Positions 46,680 to 55,354 of a stretch of DNA of 64,000 nucleotides are shown here, piece by piece; the stretch's first letter is position 1, and each line of letters begins with the position of its first letter. Both the position numbers and the translations under genes were made by a program. The DNA comes from Thalassotalea hakodatensis (GTDB lineage: Bacteria > Pseudomonadota > Gammaproteobacteria > Enterobacterales > Alteromonadaceae), in the NCBI RefSeq assembly GCF_030295995.1, contig NZ_AP027365.1, positions 3,442,066 through 3,506,065 on the forward strand. The letters are read 5' to 3'. The notes beneath the pieces were generated by a model, which was not told where the DNA came from, searched no databases, and worked only from the letters and a program-made list of their open reading frames with translations.

Positions 46680-47309
46680 TTAATTATTCTTTGTTTTGGC
46701 AATCATTGCTTTAAGCTCTTTTTGGCGTTTTAGTCCAAACCAATGAGTAATAGCAAACATAAGAATTATAAGTATATTAATAGTAATTAAACCGTTCGTT
46801 GCCGGTTTTTCCGCATTAATTGCCGTTTCATAAACAAAAAAGTTAGCTAATAGCCCAAAGGGTATACAAGACCACTTCGTTAAACGAATATAGCTTAATG
46901 AGGACTCAATACCTTTTATCGCATTATTAATCGCATTTTCTGGGCTATCATTGATTTGTTGCCAGGCTGTTTGTCTGATCTTATATTCGTAATAACAGAA
47001 AACAACCGAAAGTACGAAGCTGCCCCACATGTAACTCAGAAATGATCTTTCCCAAGAGTCTTCAATCAATGTGCCATACATTGCGCCAAATAAAAGCCCT
47101 ATGGTTGCAACCACATTTCCCCAGAATAAGCATTTCGCTTTACGTGTTCTTCGTTTTGTTTCTTTAAGTAGCTTTTTAATATCAGCTTTTTCTGTTGGTT
47201 GCTGCTGCCAATCTTTCGCCAATTCCTGCCATTGTTCATCAATAAATGAAGTGTCAGTATCGTTATCTTGATTCATGTTGTTATCAGGTTCATTGTTATT
47301 TGCAGTCAT
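46680..47309 (-). CDS. Membrane protein co-translated with an ECF sigma factor, possible anti-sigma factor
   Basis: 209 residues. A hydrophilic N-terminus of about 65 residues (TSFIDEQWQELAKDWQQQPTEK, then KKLLKETKRRTRKAK) precedes about four transmembrane helices. Its ATG overlaps the stop of the ECF sigma gene (TAATG), the classic position of an anti-sigma factor. There is no zinc-binding HxxxCxxC motif, so it is not a ZAS-type anti-sigma factor. The anti-sigma role is an inference from position and topology. Confidence 0.7.
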   Translation of the reverse strand: MTANNNEPDNNMNQDNDTDTSFIDEQWQELAKDWQQQPTEKADIKKLLKETKRRTRKAKCLFWGNVVATIGLLFGAMYGTLIEDSWERSFLSYMWGSFVLSVVFCYYEYKIRQTAWQQINDSPENAINNAIKGIESSLSYIRLTKWSCIPFGLLANFFVYETAINAEKPATNGLITINILIILMFAITHWFGLKRQKELKAMIAKTKNN

Positions 47310-47899
47310 TATGAGTGTGCTCCGAGTATCTTACTCAATGATGCTTTAGCGCGTTGTAGCCTAACTCCCACTAAATTTGTACTAACAGATAGTACGTCTG
47401 CAATCTCTTGGTAACTCATCCCTTCTAAAGCAAGCGTTATTACCTGCTGTTGATCCAATTTTAATTGACGAATAGCCTGCGCTAATTTTTGCTGACGCTG
47501 TTGTTGATCTAAAGACTGAAAGGGTGTTGGTTGTTGATGATCTTTTTCTATCTCTTGCGGCATATCACTAAGATCGTGATCAGCCTTTACCGTACGAACG
47601 GCTTTAGCAACATGTGTTGCTAATACATTATGTGCAATTCGTGCAACAAAGGTTTTAACGGCCGAGTCATGCCTAAACGAGGGTAATGCTCGCCATATAT
47701 TTAAAGCAATTTCTTGAAAAAGTTCATCTTGTAAAGCCGGCTTAGCTTCAAAACCCGTGATAATATGACGAAGCAACTTTTCGTGCTCCGTCATCCACTG
47801 CGTAAAAGTTTGTTGATGATCCAAAACGTAAGAATTCCCATCTGTTGCTGTTAAAAAGCAATCTTGTTTTAATGCGGGCAATTTTAACGTTTTATTCAC
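47309..47899 (-). CDS. ECF-type sigma-70 family RNA polymerase sigma factor
   Basis: 196-residue sigma factor with region 2 (LLRHIITGFEAKPALQDELFQEIALNIWRALPSF, then VKTFVARIAHNVLATHV) and region 4 (AIRQLKLDQQQVITLALEGMSYQEIADVLSVSTNLVGVRLQRAKASL). It is not RpoE by sequence. It lies 17 bases behind natB and overlaps the gene for a small membrane protein. Linkage to an ABC exporter and an exported hydrolase suggests a response to an envelope or compound stress (inference). Confidence 0.92.
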   Translation of the reverse strand: MNKTLKLPALKQDCFLTATDGNSYVLDHQQTFTQWMTEHEKLLRHIITGFEAKPALQDELFQEIALNIWRALPSFRHDSAVKTFVARIAHNVLATHVAKAVRTVKADHDLSDMPQEIEKDHQQPTPFQSLDQQQRQQKLAQAIRQLKLDQQQVITLALEGMSYQEIADVLSVSTNLVGVRLQRAKASLSKILGAHS

Positions 47900-47916
47900 A
47901 GATCACCAACTACCAT

Positions 47917-49080
47917 TTAACTTAAAGACATAATTACTTTTTCAGACTTCAAGCGTATCGACATTCCTACCACTAATGCAGCAGTCAAGGCGAGTGTTGC
48001 AGCAGTGCTAACCAAAAGCGCACTCCAATCCACAGGTAAACCTTTAAACAAATCTTCCATCAGTATAGATTGTGCGGAAATTGGTGCCCATTCAACCCAT
48101 GCCGGTTTGTTGTCCATCATCATCATCGCTAACGGAACCATAGCAGGAACCATAATAAGCATTGCTACGGTTGATTGCGCTTCTTTAAAAGATTTTGCTT
48201 GAAAAGCAAAAAACAACTGTAATGATGATGCTAAGAAACATAAGGGAATCAGTAGCATAAGTAACGCTATAAATGTTGAAACATCTAAGCTGAACGTTGC
48301 TCCGATTTTTGCTAAATCAACAAAGCTTACTGATACCGTGGTTAAGCTCAACATTAGGGTCACAGAAATTGTGGCGATTAAACTTGAACAAATCAATTTA
48401 GCTAACACTATTTTATATGTTTCAACGGGTTGACATAATAATAGCTCTAGCACATTTCGTTCACGCTCACCGGCACTTGAATCAACAGAAATTGATTGAC
48501 CAGAGACAAATGCCCCCATCATTAGATATAAACCTAACATTAGGGTAATAATCACCGCATTACTTGTTGGTGCCGAGGTATCTTGCTCTTGTAAATTAAT
48601 AGGTCGCAATAATTTTACGTCGATACCACGGACTAATAAACGTTTATAACCGATGCTTAATGAATGTTGACGTACTTCATCCTTAATACGACGTATTGGT
48701 GCATTCAACGATTTTTCACTATAGTCAGCGCGTAGAATTAAATCTATTGGGTGACCTTCACGCAAGTTGTCAGCGAAGTTATCAGGGATGATCAATTCAA
48801 CATTATATTCATCCCACTGGCGTTTTTTATCCTCGGGTACTTCTGCAAAAGGAAGAATATTATTATCGGTAAACGATTTCATCAATTTTGGTGCATATTC
48901 AGCCCCAGTAATTTTCACATATATTGGCGGATTATCAACCGCCTCATTGATGGCAAACTTTGAAAAAACCATAATAAACACAGGCATAAGTAAACCCATA
49001 CTTAATGCAACCATTAAAGCACGTTTGTCACGAAATGCTTCTTTTAATTCTTTTATTAATAATGCTTTAAACTGGATCAT
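47917..49080 (-). CDS. natB: ABC-2 type exporter permease, NatB-like
   Basis: 387-residue permease with an N-terminal transmembrane helix, a large extracytoplasmic loop (about residues 40-180) and five to six C-terminal helices, the ABC2_membrane_3 layout. The first residues (LLIKELKEAFRDKRALMVALSMGLLMP) match the NatB family, linked to Na+ efflux in Bacillus. Its start overlaps the natA stop (ATGA). The substrate here is not proven. Confidence 0.82.
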   Translation of the reverse strand: MIQFKALLIKELKEAFRDKRALMVALSMGLLMPVFIMVFSKFAINEAVDNPPIYVKITGAEYAPKLMKSFTDNNILPFAEVPEDKKRQWDEYNVELIIPDNFADNLREGHPIDLILRADYSEKSLNAPIRRIKDEVRQHSLSIGYKRLLVRGIDVKLLRPINLQEQDTSAPTSNAVIITLMLGLYLMMGAFVSGQSISVDSSAGERERNVLELLLCQPVETYKIVLAKLICSSLIATISVTLMLSLTTVSVSFVDLAKIGATFSLDVSTFIALLMLLIPLCFLASSLQLFFAFQAKSFKEAQSTVAMLIMVPAMVPLAMMMMDNKPAWVEWAPISAQSILMEDLFKGLPVDWSALLVSTAATLALTAALVVGMSIRLKSEKVIMSLS

Positions 49081-49823
49081 GCTGCTACCCCTTCGTCTGA
49101 GCCGATTAATTTTACAAAGGCTTCTTCTAATAGCGTTTCACCCGCTAAATCACATAACTCTTGAGGCGTACCTTGGGCGGCTAATTTGCCATTCGCAACA
49201 ATAACCACGCGATCACATAGCGCTGCAACTTCTTGCATCACATGAGATGAAAACAAAATACAATGACCTTTTTCTTTAAACTTATTAAGATAAGTGCGTA
49301 GCACACGTGTACTCATTACATCTAGTCCACGGGTGGGCTCATCTAATACAAAGTTCTGCGGCTGATGCACTAGCGCCTGAGCAAGGGTTACTTTCATCCG
49401 CTGACCTTGAGAGAATCCCGCCGATTTACGATGTGCCAGTTCTTGCATATCAAGATCTGTTAGAATTTTCTCTATCGCCAGCTTTTTTTGCTCACCGTGC
49501 ATACCATGTAAACTCGCGAAGTAATCAATTTGTTCATAAGCAGTTAAACGTTCATACAAACCAAATTTATCAGGAAATATGCCAAGCTTTGCTCTAGCTT
49601 GTAACGGGTTTTCCGTCACTGTTACTCCATCAATTTTTGCATAACCCTGATCTGCAGCAAGCAAACCATACAATGTACGTAAACAAGTCGTTTTACCTGC
49701 GCCATTAGGACCTAAAATACCCGTAATTTCACCATCATTTGCCTGGAATGATAAACCATCTAACGCGGTAACAGACTGCTTTTTAGATTTAAAAGTTTTA
49801 TGTAGTTCATGTACTTCTATCAT
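49077..49823 (-). CDS. natA: ABC exporter ATP-binding protein, NatA-like
   Basis: 248-residue ATPase with Walker A GPNGAGKTT, Q-loop region, signature SAGFSQGQRMKVTLAQAL (a non-canonical SQGQ in place of SGGQ), Walker B FVLDEPTRGLD and switch His in SSHVMQEV. Pairs with the overlapping NatB-like permease. SQGQ is common in NatA and related ABC-2 exporters. Confidence 0.92.
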   Translation of the reverse strand: MIEVHELHKTFKSKKQSVTALDGLSFQANDGEITGILGPNGAGKTTCLRTLYGLLAADQGYAKIDGVTVTENPLQARAKLGIFPDKFGLYERLTAYEQIDYFASLHGMHGEQKKLAIEKILTDLDMQELAHRKSAGFSQGQRMKVTLAQALVHQPQNFVLDEPTRGLDVMSTRVLRTYLNKFKEKGHCILFSSHVMQEVAALCDRVVIVANGKLAAQGTPQELCDLAGETLLEEAFVKLIGSDEGVAA

Positions 49824-49832
49824 AATATTTCC

Positions 49833-51275
49833 TTACACTCCGCCGTTTAAGCTGGTCATAAATGATTCTGCTGGAATATCTGTAAGACAAGAGTCATCAA
49901 GATCATTTGGGTTTTGGGTTGTTAAAAATTCACTGATCATTCCCATAGCGCAAGGTTGAACCCCTGGTGTATGTGAGCTGTTTGGTATGATAATGTGTTT
50001 ACTGTTTGGCAAAGTTTTATCTGAATATTCAGCATTACTTGGCGGAGTAACAGGATCTAAATCTCCAGAAATAATTAACGTAGGAATATCAGCATTTACA
50101 GGTAATGAAAAGTCTGTTGATACTTGATACGTTGGCCACAATGGACACGCAAGCTTTAACCCGTATTGTCCAATATTGCCATTAAAGGTATTCTCGGCAT
50201 CCGCTTGCCACATCGAGTCAGTAACTCTGGGCACATCTTCATTACAAAGAATATTAAACGTTAAGCCAAGAAACATCCCTTCGCCAATATCACCAGCAGC
50301 AGTTAGACCAGCTAGAGGTGCATAATTACCGAGCGATGCCTGATGTATAATCAACGGAACTAATGAACGCATTTCGACAGAATAAAGTTGAGAAAAAATA
50401 GTAGACACAAACTTTTGTTCATCAACCTTCATCGACATTGGCGTACCTAATCTTGGATGAGGTAGCGAAACAGTAACTGGCTGTTTAGCAAGCTCTGCTT
50501 TCACTTGTTCAAATTCTTGTGCTAGATTTGGATAAGCATTTTGGCAACTTTCTTCAGCGCGACAATTTTCAAGAAGCATATTAAACGAACGCTCTGCACT
50601 TTTACCGAATAAACCGATAGGTACTTCGATTGGGCCAACACTGTCTAAAATAACGGAGGTTAAAGAGTCAGGGAACATACGCATATAAACCAGGCCTGCA
50701 CGAGTACCATAAGAGCCACCGTATATCGCTATTTTTTCGTGGCCTAATGCAGCACGAACAGCTTCAAAGTCTCGAATGGCATTTTCAGAGTTATATTGCG
50801 ATAAGTCGCCTTCTAGTTGCGTTAAGCATTGTTTTATTTCTTTAACAGAAAAGTCAGAAGGTAAATTGGTATATGGATCAAGCTGCTCTGCATTTTCACA
50901 TTGAAGCGGGTTTGATTCCCCCGTACCACGTTGATCAACTAAGATTAAATCGCGGGTTTTTCTAACTTCGTTAAAGGCTTTATATAATCCACCAGCTAAA
51001 CTTACTGCTGCTTGACCGGGGCCCCCTGCCAAAAACATTAAAGGTTCATTTTTCTGACTATTATCAATGGCTGGCAGTACCGCAAAATTAATTGATATGG
51101 TTTCACCCGTTTTATGATTATAATTTTCAGGTACTTCAAGTTTGCCACATTGCACTAACTGGGTAATTCCCTCAAGGTGGCAATCATTTAATGATAATTT
51201 TTCATCGCTGGCTTTCGATAAGCTAGATACTGTAACTAAGCCCATCACCGCAATACTTTTCCAAGGTACTGTCAT
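49833..51275 (-). CDS. Exported alpha/beta hydrolase, TAP-like C-terminal
   Basis: 480-residue exported alpha/beta hydrolase. A signal peptide (about residues 1-22) is followed by FLAGGPGQAA (oxyanion), DQRGTGESNPL and the nucleophile elbow IYGGSYGTRAGLVY (Ser near residue 190). The C-terminal TAP-like region ISGDLDPVTPPSNAEY supplies the Asp, and SSHTPG the His. Relatives are proline iminopeptidases and tripeptidyl aminopeptidases. It is the first gene of the five-gene hydrolase-natA-natB-sigma-membrane protein unit, all on the minus strand with short gaps. Confidence 0.88.
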   Translation of the reverse strand: MTVPWKSIAVMGLVTVSSLSKASDEKLSLNDCHLEGITQLVQCGKLEVPENYNHKTGETISINFAVLPAIDNSQKNEPLMFLAGGPGQAAVSLAGGLYKAFNEVRKTRDLILVDQRGTGESNPLQCENAEQLDPYTNLPSDFSVKEIKQCLTQLEGDLSQYNSENAIRDFEAVRAALGHEKIAIYGGSYGTRAGLVYMRMFPDSLTSVILDSVGPIEVPIGLFGKSAERSFNMLLENCRAEESCQNAYPNLAQEFEQVKAELAKQPVTVSLPHPRLGTPMSMKVDEQKFVSTIFSQLYSVEMRSLVPLIIHQASLGNYAPLAGLTAAGDIGEGMFLGLTFNILCNEDVPRVTDSMWQADAENTFNGNIGQYGLKLACPLWPTYQVSTDFSLPVNADIPTLIISGDLDPVTPPSNAEYSDKTLPNSKHIIIPNSSHTPGVQPCAMGMISEFLTTQNPNDLDDSCLTDIPAESFMTSLNGGV

Positions 51276-51392
51276 TTTGTTATTCCTTCTAAAAACTTAG
51301 GCAGTTAGTCTTAGCTATAATTGTTTTATTACAAAAAATGTAAGAAATTTATATTAGCGCGTAAAACATCCTAATAAGAAGAGATTATCCAA

Positions 51393-52049
51393 GTGAAAAA
51401 TAAAAGAAATGTAATCAAAGAGACCGATAAAGCACAACAACCAGCCCGCATAGTTGATCAGCTAACACCTCAGCTCAAATCTAAGCTTTTCACCAGTGAA
51501 AGCTTGAGTATTTTTCTAGCCGTGTGCGCAATTTTTATTTCTGCAGCTTCATTTTATGCGACATATATTCAAGCTGAAGCAGCAAATAAACAGGTAAAAG
51601 CAATGACGATGCCGTTAATACAAATCGATTCTGGGAATTATGATATCAATGCTGAAAAAGCTAAAATATCAATGAATATAAAGAATGCTGGCGTTGGACC
51701 AGCGATCATAAAATACGTTACTTACGGCTACAAAAATAAACGTTATATGAATTTAAGCTCTTTATTACAGGACTGTTGTTTACCTAAAAATGTTGAACCT
51801 CTCTCCCTTCACCAAAGTGGTTTAATCACTTCTCCTTTACATAATGCCATTATTGCAGGCAATGATACTCTTCATCATATCACTCTTGATCAAACTCCTG
51901 ACAATTACCCTTTTTGGCAAGCCCTTGATAAGGCGAGAAGCGAACTGAAAATATCCATTTGTTATTGTTCAATGCTCGATGAATGTTTCATCAGTTCCCA
52001 GCCAGACCGCTATCAACCTGTGCAACAATGCTCTGCCATAGATCAATAA
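51393..52049 (+). CDS. Membrane-anchored protein of unknown function
   Basis: 218 residues with one transmembrane helix (about residues 37-58, LSIFLAVCAIFISAASFYATYI) and a C-terminal beta-rich domain (ISMNIKNAGVGPAIIKYVTYGY) of the kind that often follows a single N-terminal helix. Four cysteines (DCCLP, CYCSMLDECF) stand out near the end. The start is GTG behind AAGAAGAG. Family and role not recognised. Confidence 0.7.
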   Translation: MKNKRNVIKETDKAQQPARIVDQLTPQLKSKLFTSESLSIFLAVCAIFISAASFYATYIQAEAANKQVKAMTMPLIQIDSGNYDINAEKAKISMNIKNAGVGPAIIKYVTYGYKNKRYMNLSSLLQDCCLPKNVEPLSLHQSGLITSPLHNAIIAGNDTLHHITLDQTPDNYPFWQALDKARSELKISICYCSMLDECFISSQPDRYQPVQQCSAIDQ

Positions 52050-52055
52050 GAAAAA

Positions 52056-52127
52056 AAGCCGCACGAAGATTGCGGCTTGGTAAAAGTAAGCATTAAGAAG
52101 GCAATAGGGGAGCCCTCTTAATGCTTA
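52056..52127. terminator. Two stacked hairpins after the gene at 51393-52049
   Basis: A stem AAGCCGCA/TGCGGCTT (52056-52078) is followed by a longer one, TAAGCATTAAGA...TCTTAATGCTTA (52087-52127, at least 12 bp). Neither has a strong T-tract, but together they should impede plus-strand transcripts. Confidence 0.55.
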
Positions 52128-52256
52128 AACCTGAGAGATTAACTGTATAACAATTACTTATAAGCTAGTCCACATATAAATATATTGTATACAGTATATC
52201 ACTGTAAATAACTTAAATGGATTTTACAAGCATTATTCAATATTAATTTAAGTGAC

Positions 52257-52426
52257 TAGGGCCTGTTTATCTTTCGCGTTTATCTTTGCACCAGTTTATT
52301 GGTCTTTAGACAAGGCATTGCGATGAATATGTGGTTATTCCACATAAAAAAGCAATAACGACGTATAAATGACAAAAAGCGTTTAGTTCGAACAACATTT
52401 AATCTCGAAAGATCAACAGACCCTAA
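52257..52426. repeat. Inverted-repeat element, family 2 (170 bp)
   Basis: Begins TAGGGCCTGTTTATCTTTCG and ends with the complement of TAGGGTCTGTTGATCTTTCG. It also contains GTTTAGTTCGAACAAC, shared in opposite orientation with the copy at 27065. A small hairpin TATGTGGTTATTCCACATA lies in the middle. No open reading frame. The rest of 52128-52654 shows nothing recognisable. Confidence 0.78.
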
Positions 52427-52654
52427 CAATATGAAATAAGCACAACTAGTTGTATATTCGATACTCAGCATCTTTTCTCTTATCTGTTAACTGGTTGATG
52501 AGTTTAATATCATAGTGTTCGTATTGGGTTTTAATAAATTGTGCACTATTCAAACATTTGTTATTTAAAGAGATGAAAAATTAAAATAAACATTCACATC
52601 GGCTCCAATTAGCGATAAAGTCTAGTTAGATGTAATTGAATTTAAGGACACCTG

Positions 52655-52873
52655 ATGGATTTAAATCAGTGGGTAGACGAATTATTTGAAGTCTTTGATG
52701 AAGACAAAGATGGTGAGATCAGCAGAAGTGAATTTGTTGAATTAATTGACGTACTTTTACAAGATAAAGGTATTAGAATGTGTGAAAGTATTTTTAAACG
52801 GTTTGACACAAATCATGATAATTCAATTTCCAAAGAAGAACTAAAGGAAATGGTCATTGATCTAGCGCTTTGA
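52655..52873 (+). CDS. Small two-EF-hand calcium-binding protein
   Basis: 72-residue acidic protein with two EF-hand loops: Asp15-Glu26 (DEDKDGEISRSE) and Asp51-Glu62 (DTNHDNSISKEE; Asn replaces the usual Gly at position 6). No signal peptide, so it is cytosolic and calmodulin-like. It probably binds Ca2+ as a sensor or buffer (inference). No adjacent partner gene; a diguanylate cyclase lies downstream on the other strand. Confidence 0.88.
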   Translation: MDLNQWVDELFEVFDEDKDGEISRSEFVELIDVLLQDKGIRMCESIFKRFDTNHDNSISKEELKEMVIDLAL

Positions 52874-52961
52874 TCTATCTCTCTATTAGGGAGTTTGTAT
52901 CACTTAACGGTATGATTTACGCGTCACAATGATAACCCCCTACTTTATCATTGTGTCTGTC

Positions 52962-53081
52962 TTATTCAGTCTTAATCACTAATACATCCATTTTAAGGAT
53001 GCTAAAAATACTTCCTGCCGTGTTTCCAATTAACTTCCCTGTTAATCCTACTCGACCCACAACACTATAACCACAATTCCT
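52962..53081 (-). pseudogene. Remnant of a universal stress protein (UspE-like) C-terminus
   Basis: Minus-strand translation ending at the stop at 52962-52964 reads GYSVVGRVGLTGKLIGNTAG followed by MDVLVIK, matching the end of UspE-type proteins (VxGTVGRTGxxxxxxGNTAE, then CDLLVIKP). An in-frame stop at 53094-53096 and no start codon show that the rest is gone. About 40 codons remain. The surrounding 336-bp gap (52874-53209) holds nothing else; a 60-codon plus-strand frame there is not credible. Confidence 0.62.
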
Positions 53082-53209
53082 GTATTGGTTGCGTTAATGA
53101 ACCTCATGAAAAGTCAAAAGCAAGAGTTAGTTTATATATTCATAATTATTTTTCTTTTTGGTAAATATGAAGGTTTAATTAAGCTAAAAAAACACATCAA
53201 AAGGAATTT

Positions 53210-55120
53210 TTATAATTCATTACTACTACCATCTTTAACACTGTTTTTACCTGATAGTTTAGCCTGATAAAGCGCTTTATCTGCCATTGCATATAATGTT
53301 TTTGCATGAACCTCAGGTTTAGTTGAAGTACAAACACCGAAGCTAGCTGTGATATTAAGACCTTGATTTTTTTCATCATTAAAAATGAAAGCAGCAACGT
53401 TTTGACGAATTCTTTCCGCCACATTCACACCTTGTTCATTATCTGTACGTGGCAAAATACACATAAACTCTTCCCCACCAATCCGAGCTACAATATCCCC
53501 TGGGCGAGAACTTTCACGTGCTATCTGCGCAACTTCAATCAATACTTGATCGCCCACTGGGTGGCCATATACATCATTAACGGCTTTGAAATCATCAATA
53601 TCAAACAGTATGATCGTAAAAGCACCTTTATCAACTTTTGTTTTCGCCAATAAAACTTCTAACGATTCAAAACAAAAGCGTCGATTATAGAGCCCAGTTA
53701 ATGCATCTACTCTTGTTAATGCTGTTATTCTACGATTGTTCTTGAATTGGTATGTTAAAACAACAGTTACAATAGTCAGTAAGGTGATTAAAAACACAAT
53801 GAAATAACTTTGCTGCAGCGCTTTTTGCTCCCTATTTTTATTTGCTAAGGTCGATGCCTTTTGCCGCTGTTTAGACAAAGCTTTTTCAACTTCTTGCCGC
53901 TCTAGTTCGAGAGACGCTCTAATATTATTGACTCTGCTGGTAGAGTTATTGATTAATACTTGGCTATATGCTTGATAATAAGATGTTATCAGTTGATATG
54001 CTTGCTTATAATCTTCGCGAGCAAAGGCCAGATGCCCACGAATTTTCTGATTTTCAAGTTGCCATGCCGTATTTGTTAATTCAGGCATTGTTGCAAAAAT
54101 AGCTTCGGAAGATTCTATTGATCTTTCGGCGTGTTCAAGCTCTCCCCTTTGAATATGACAACTCGCTTTACGCTTATAAAGTTCCGCATCATAATCATCA
54201 AGACCATTTAAATTAAATGCTTGTTCAATATAACTAAGTGCCTGCTGACAATCCCCCTTTTCAGCAAAGCTCATACCTAATCCATAAGCAGAAAAGTAGG
54301 AAAGATGTTCGTTAGGCGTATAATTAACTTTCTTTTGGTAACGTTTAAAAAGCGAAATGGCTTGGTCATATTTTTTCCAGTATCTAAACGTCGTAGCCAA
54401 GCCATATATCGCTTCAGCGACATGTGCTTGATACCCTAACCGTTCATAAGTATCTAAAGCCTTTTGATAATATTCAATTGATTTTTGATATTGGCTCATA
54501 TACCCATAAATTGCGCCGTAAGTTTCATTAATTGTCGCAATTAAGAAATGATCTTCCATCGCAAAAGCCTCAACAAAGGCTTCTTGTAAGTCTTTCAATG
54601 AAGTGTCGTATAAGTCGGCTAAACTGTAAGTATACGCAAGTTCTTGCTTTGCTCTTATATAAACCTGATTTAACTCAATACCTTTTGCCAAGGTCATTCC
54701 ACGGTTAAACAAGCTTCTTGCTTGTTTATAGTTCCCTTTTCGCTGCTCGATTAAACCAGAAAAATAATAAAAATATGCGTTAATTGCAGGATTATTTTGC
54801 TCAGATAATAGGGGTTTTAATGTCGTTAACGTTTGTTCAAATTTTTCATAAAAATACAGTAAGTTTTCTGACTGTGCTTTACGTATTAACCACCATTGGT
54901 AATGCTGTTCTTCAACTTCAGAGGGTTGGTGTTGTAGCAGAGTTTGATAGGCTGACCATGGGTCCCGATATATATCTTCATCCATTAACACGTAATCATT
55001 TTTTGTATGACGCTGATCGGCACCAACTTCCATTTTTGCTACAACAACACGTGTAAAAATAACAAGCAATAAACATATTAAAATAGAGCTTGGAATACGA
55101 ATGCGATATTTATCTTTCAA
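53210..55120 (-). CDS. Diguanylate cyclase with periplasmic TPR sensor
   Basis: 636-residue protein. An N-terminal signal/anchor helix (about residues 8-28) is followed by about ten TPR-like helix pairs (about 60-390), then a coiled coil, a transmembrane helix (YFIVFLITLLTIVTVVLTY, near 435) and a C-terminal GGDEF domain with the intact active site IGGEEF. RPGD five residues before the active site is a product-inhibition I-site. It should make cyclic di-GMP in response to an extracytoplasmic signal bound by the TPRs (inference). Divergent from another diguanylate cyclase gene. Confidence 0.93.
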   Translation of the reverse strand: MKDKYRIRIPSSILICLLLVIFTRVVVAKMEVGADQRHTKNDYVLMDEDIYRDPWSAYQTLLQHQPSEVEEQHYQWWLIRKAQSENLLYFYEKFEQTLTTLKPLLSEQNNPAINAYFYYFSGLIEQRKGNYKQARSLFNRGMTLAKGIELNQVYIRAKQELAYTYSLADLYDTSLKDLQEAFVEAFAMEDHFLIATINETYGAIYGYMSQYQKSIEYYQKALDTYERLGYQAHVAEAIYGLATTFRYWKKYDQAISLFKRYQKKVNYTPNEHLSYFSAYGLGMSFAEKGDCQQALSYIEQAFNLNGLDDYDAELYKRKASCHIQRGELEHAERSIESSEAIFATMPELTNTAWQLENQKIRGHLAFAREDYKQAYQLITSYYQAYSQVLINNSTSRVNNIRASLELERQEVEKALSKQRQKASTLANKNREQKALQQSYFIVFLITLLTIVTVVLTYQFKNNRRITALTRVDALTGLYNRRFCFESLEVLLAKTKVDKGAFTIILFDIDDFKAVNDVYGHPVGDQVLIEVAQIARESSRPGDIVARIGGEEFMCILPRTDNEQGVNVAERIRQNVAAFIFNDEKNQGLNITASFGVCTSTKPEVHAKTLYAMADKALYQAKLSGKNSVKDGSSNEL

Positions 55121-55167
55121 TCAAAACACCTTCTCATGATTGTTAACGCCACCTAATTATACTGTAT

Positions 55168-55185
55168 TAACCTGAGCTCAGGTTA
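55168..55185. promoter_or_regulatory. Perfect 18-bp palindrome TAACCTGAGCTCAGGTTA upstream of a diguanylate cyclase gene
   Basis: It lies 48 bp upstream of the minus-strand diguanylate cyclase start codon (55120), in the region divergent to a second cyclase gene (55355). A one-mismatch copy is at 30359-30376. It could be an operator. Confidence 0.45.
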
Positions 55186-55354
55186 TCTATAATCATACTT
55201 GAGTATAGTGAATTAATATAGTTACAAATAAACTAAACAAAAAATCAAAAACAGTTGTTTAAATGTGCAATTTATGCGTAAACTTAACCCCACACAGTAT
55301 GGACTTTAACGTCAATTTCTATAAGGAAGTTTTAATTTTTAGCCAGAAAGTTTA

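Noticed and set aside
47309-47899. This ECF sigma factor as the sigma that reads the sRNA promoters at 21704-22119
   Set aside because: The promoters match the RpoE consensus, but this sigma lacks RpoE's conserved sequence and the rseA/rseB partners. The real rpoE is expected elsewhere.
53085-53267. 60-codon plus-strand frame in the gap before the diguanylate cyclase gene
   Set aside because: Overlaps the end of the cyclase gene and the Usp remnant; the translation is a run of Lys/Ile/Phe-rich sequence with no features.
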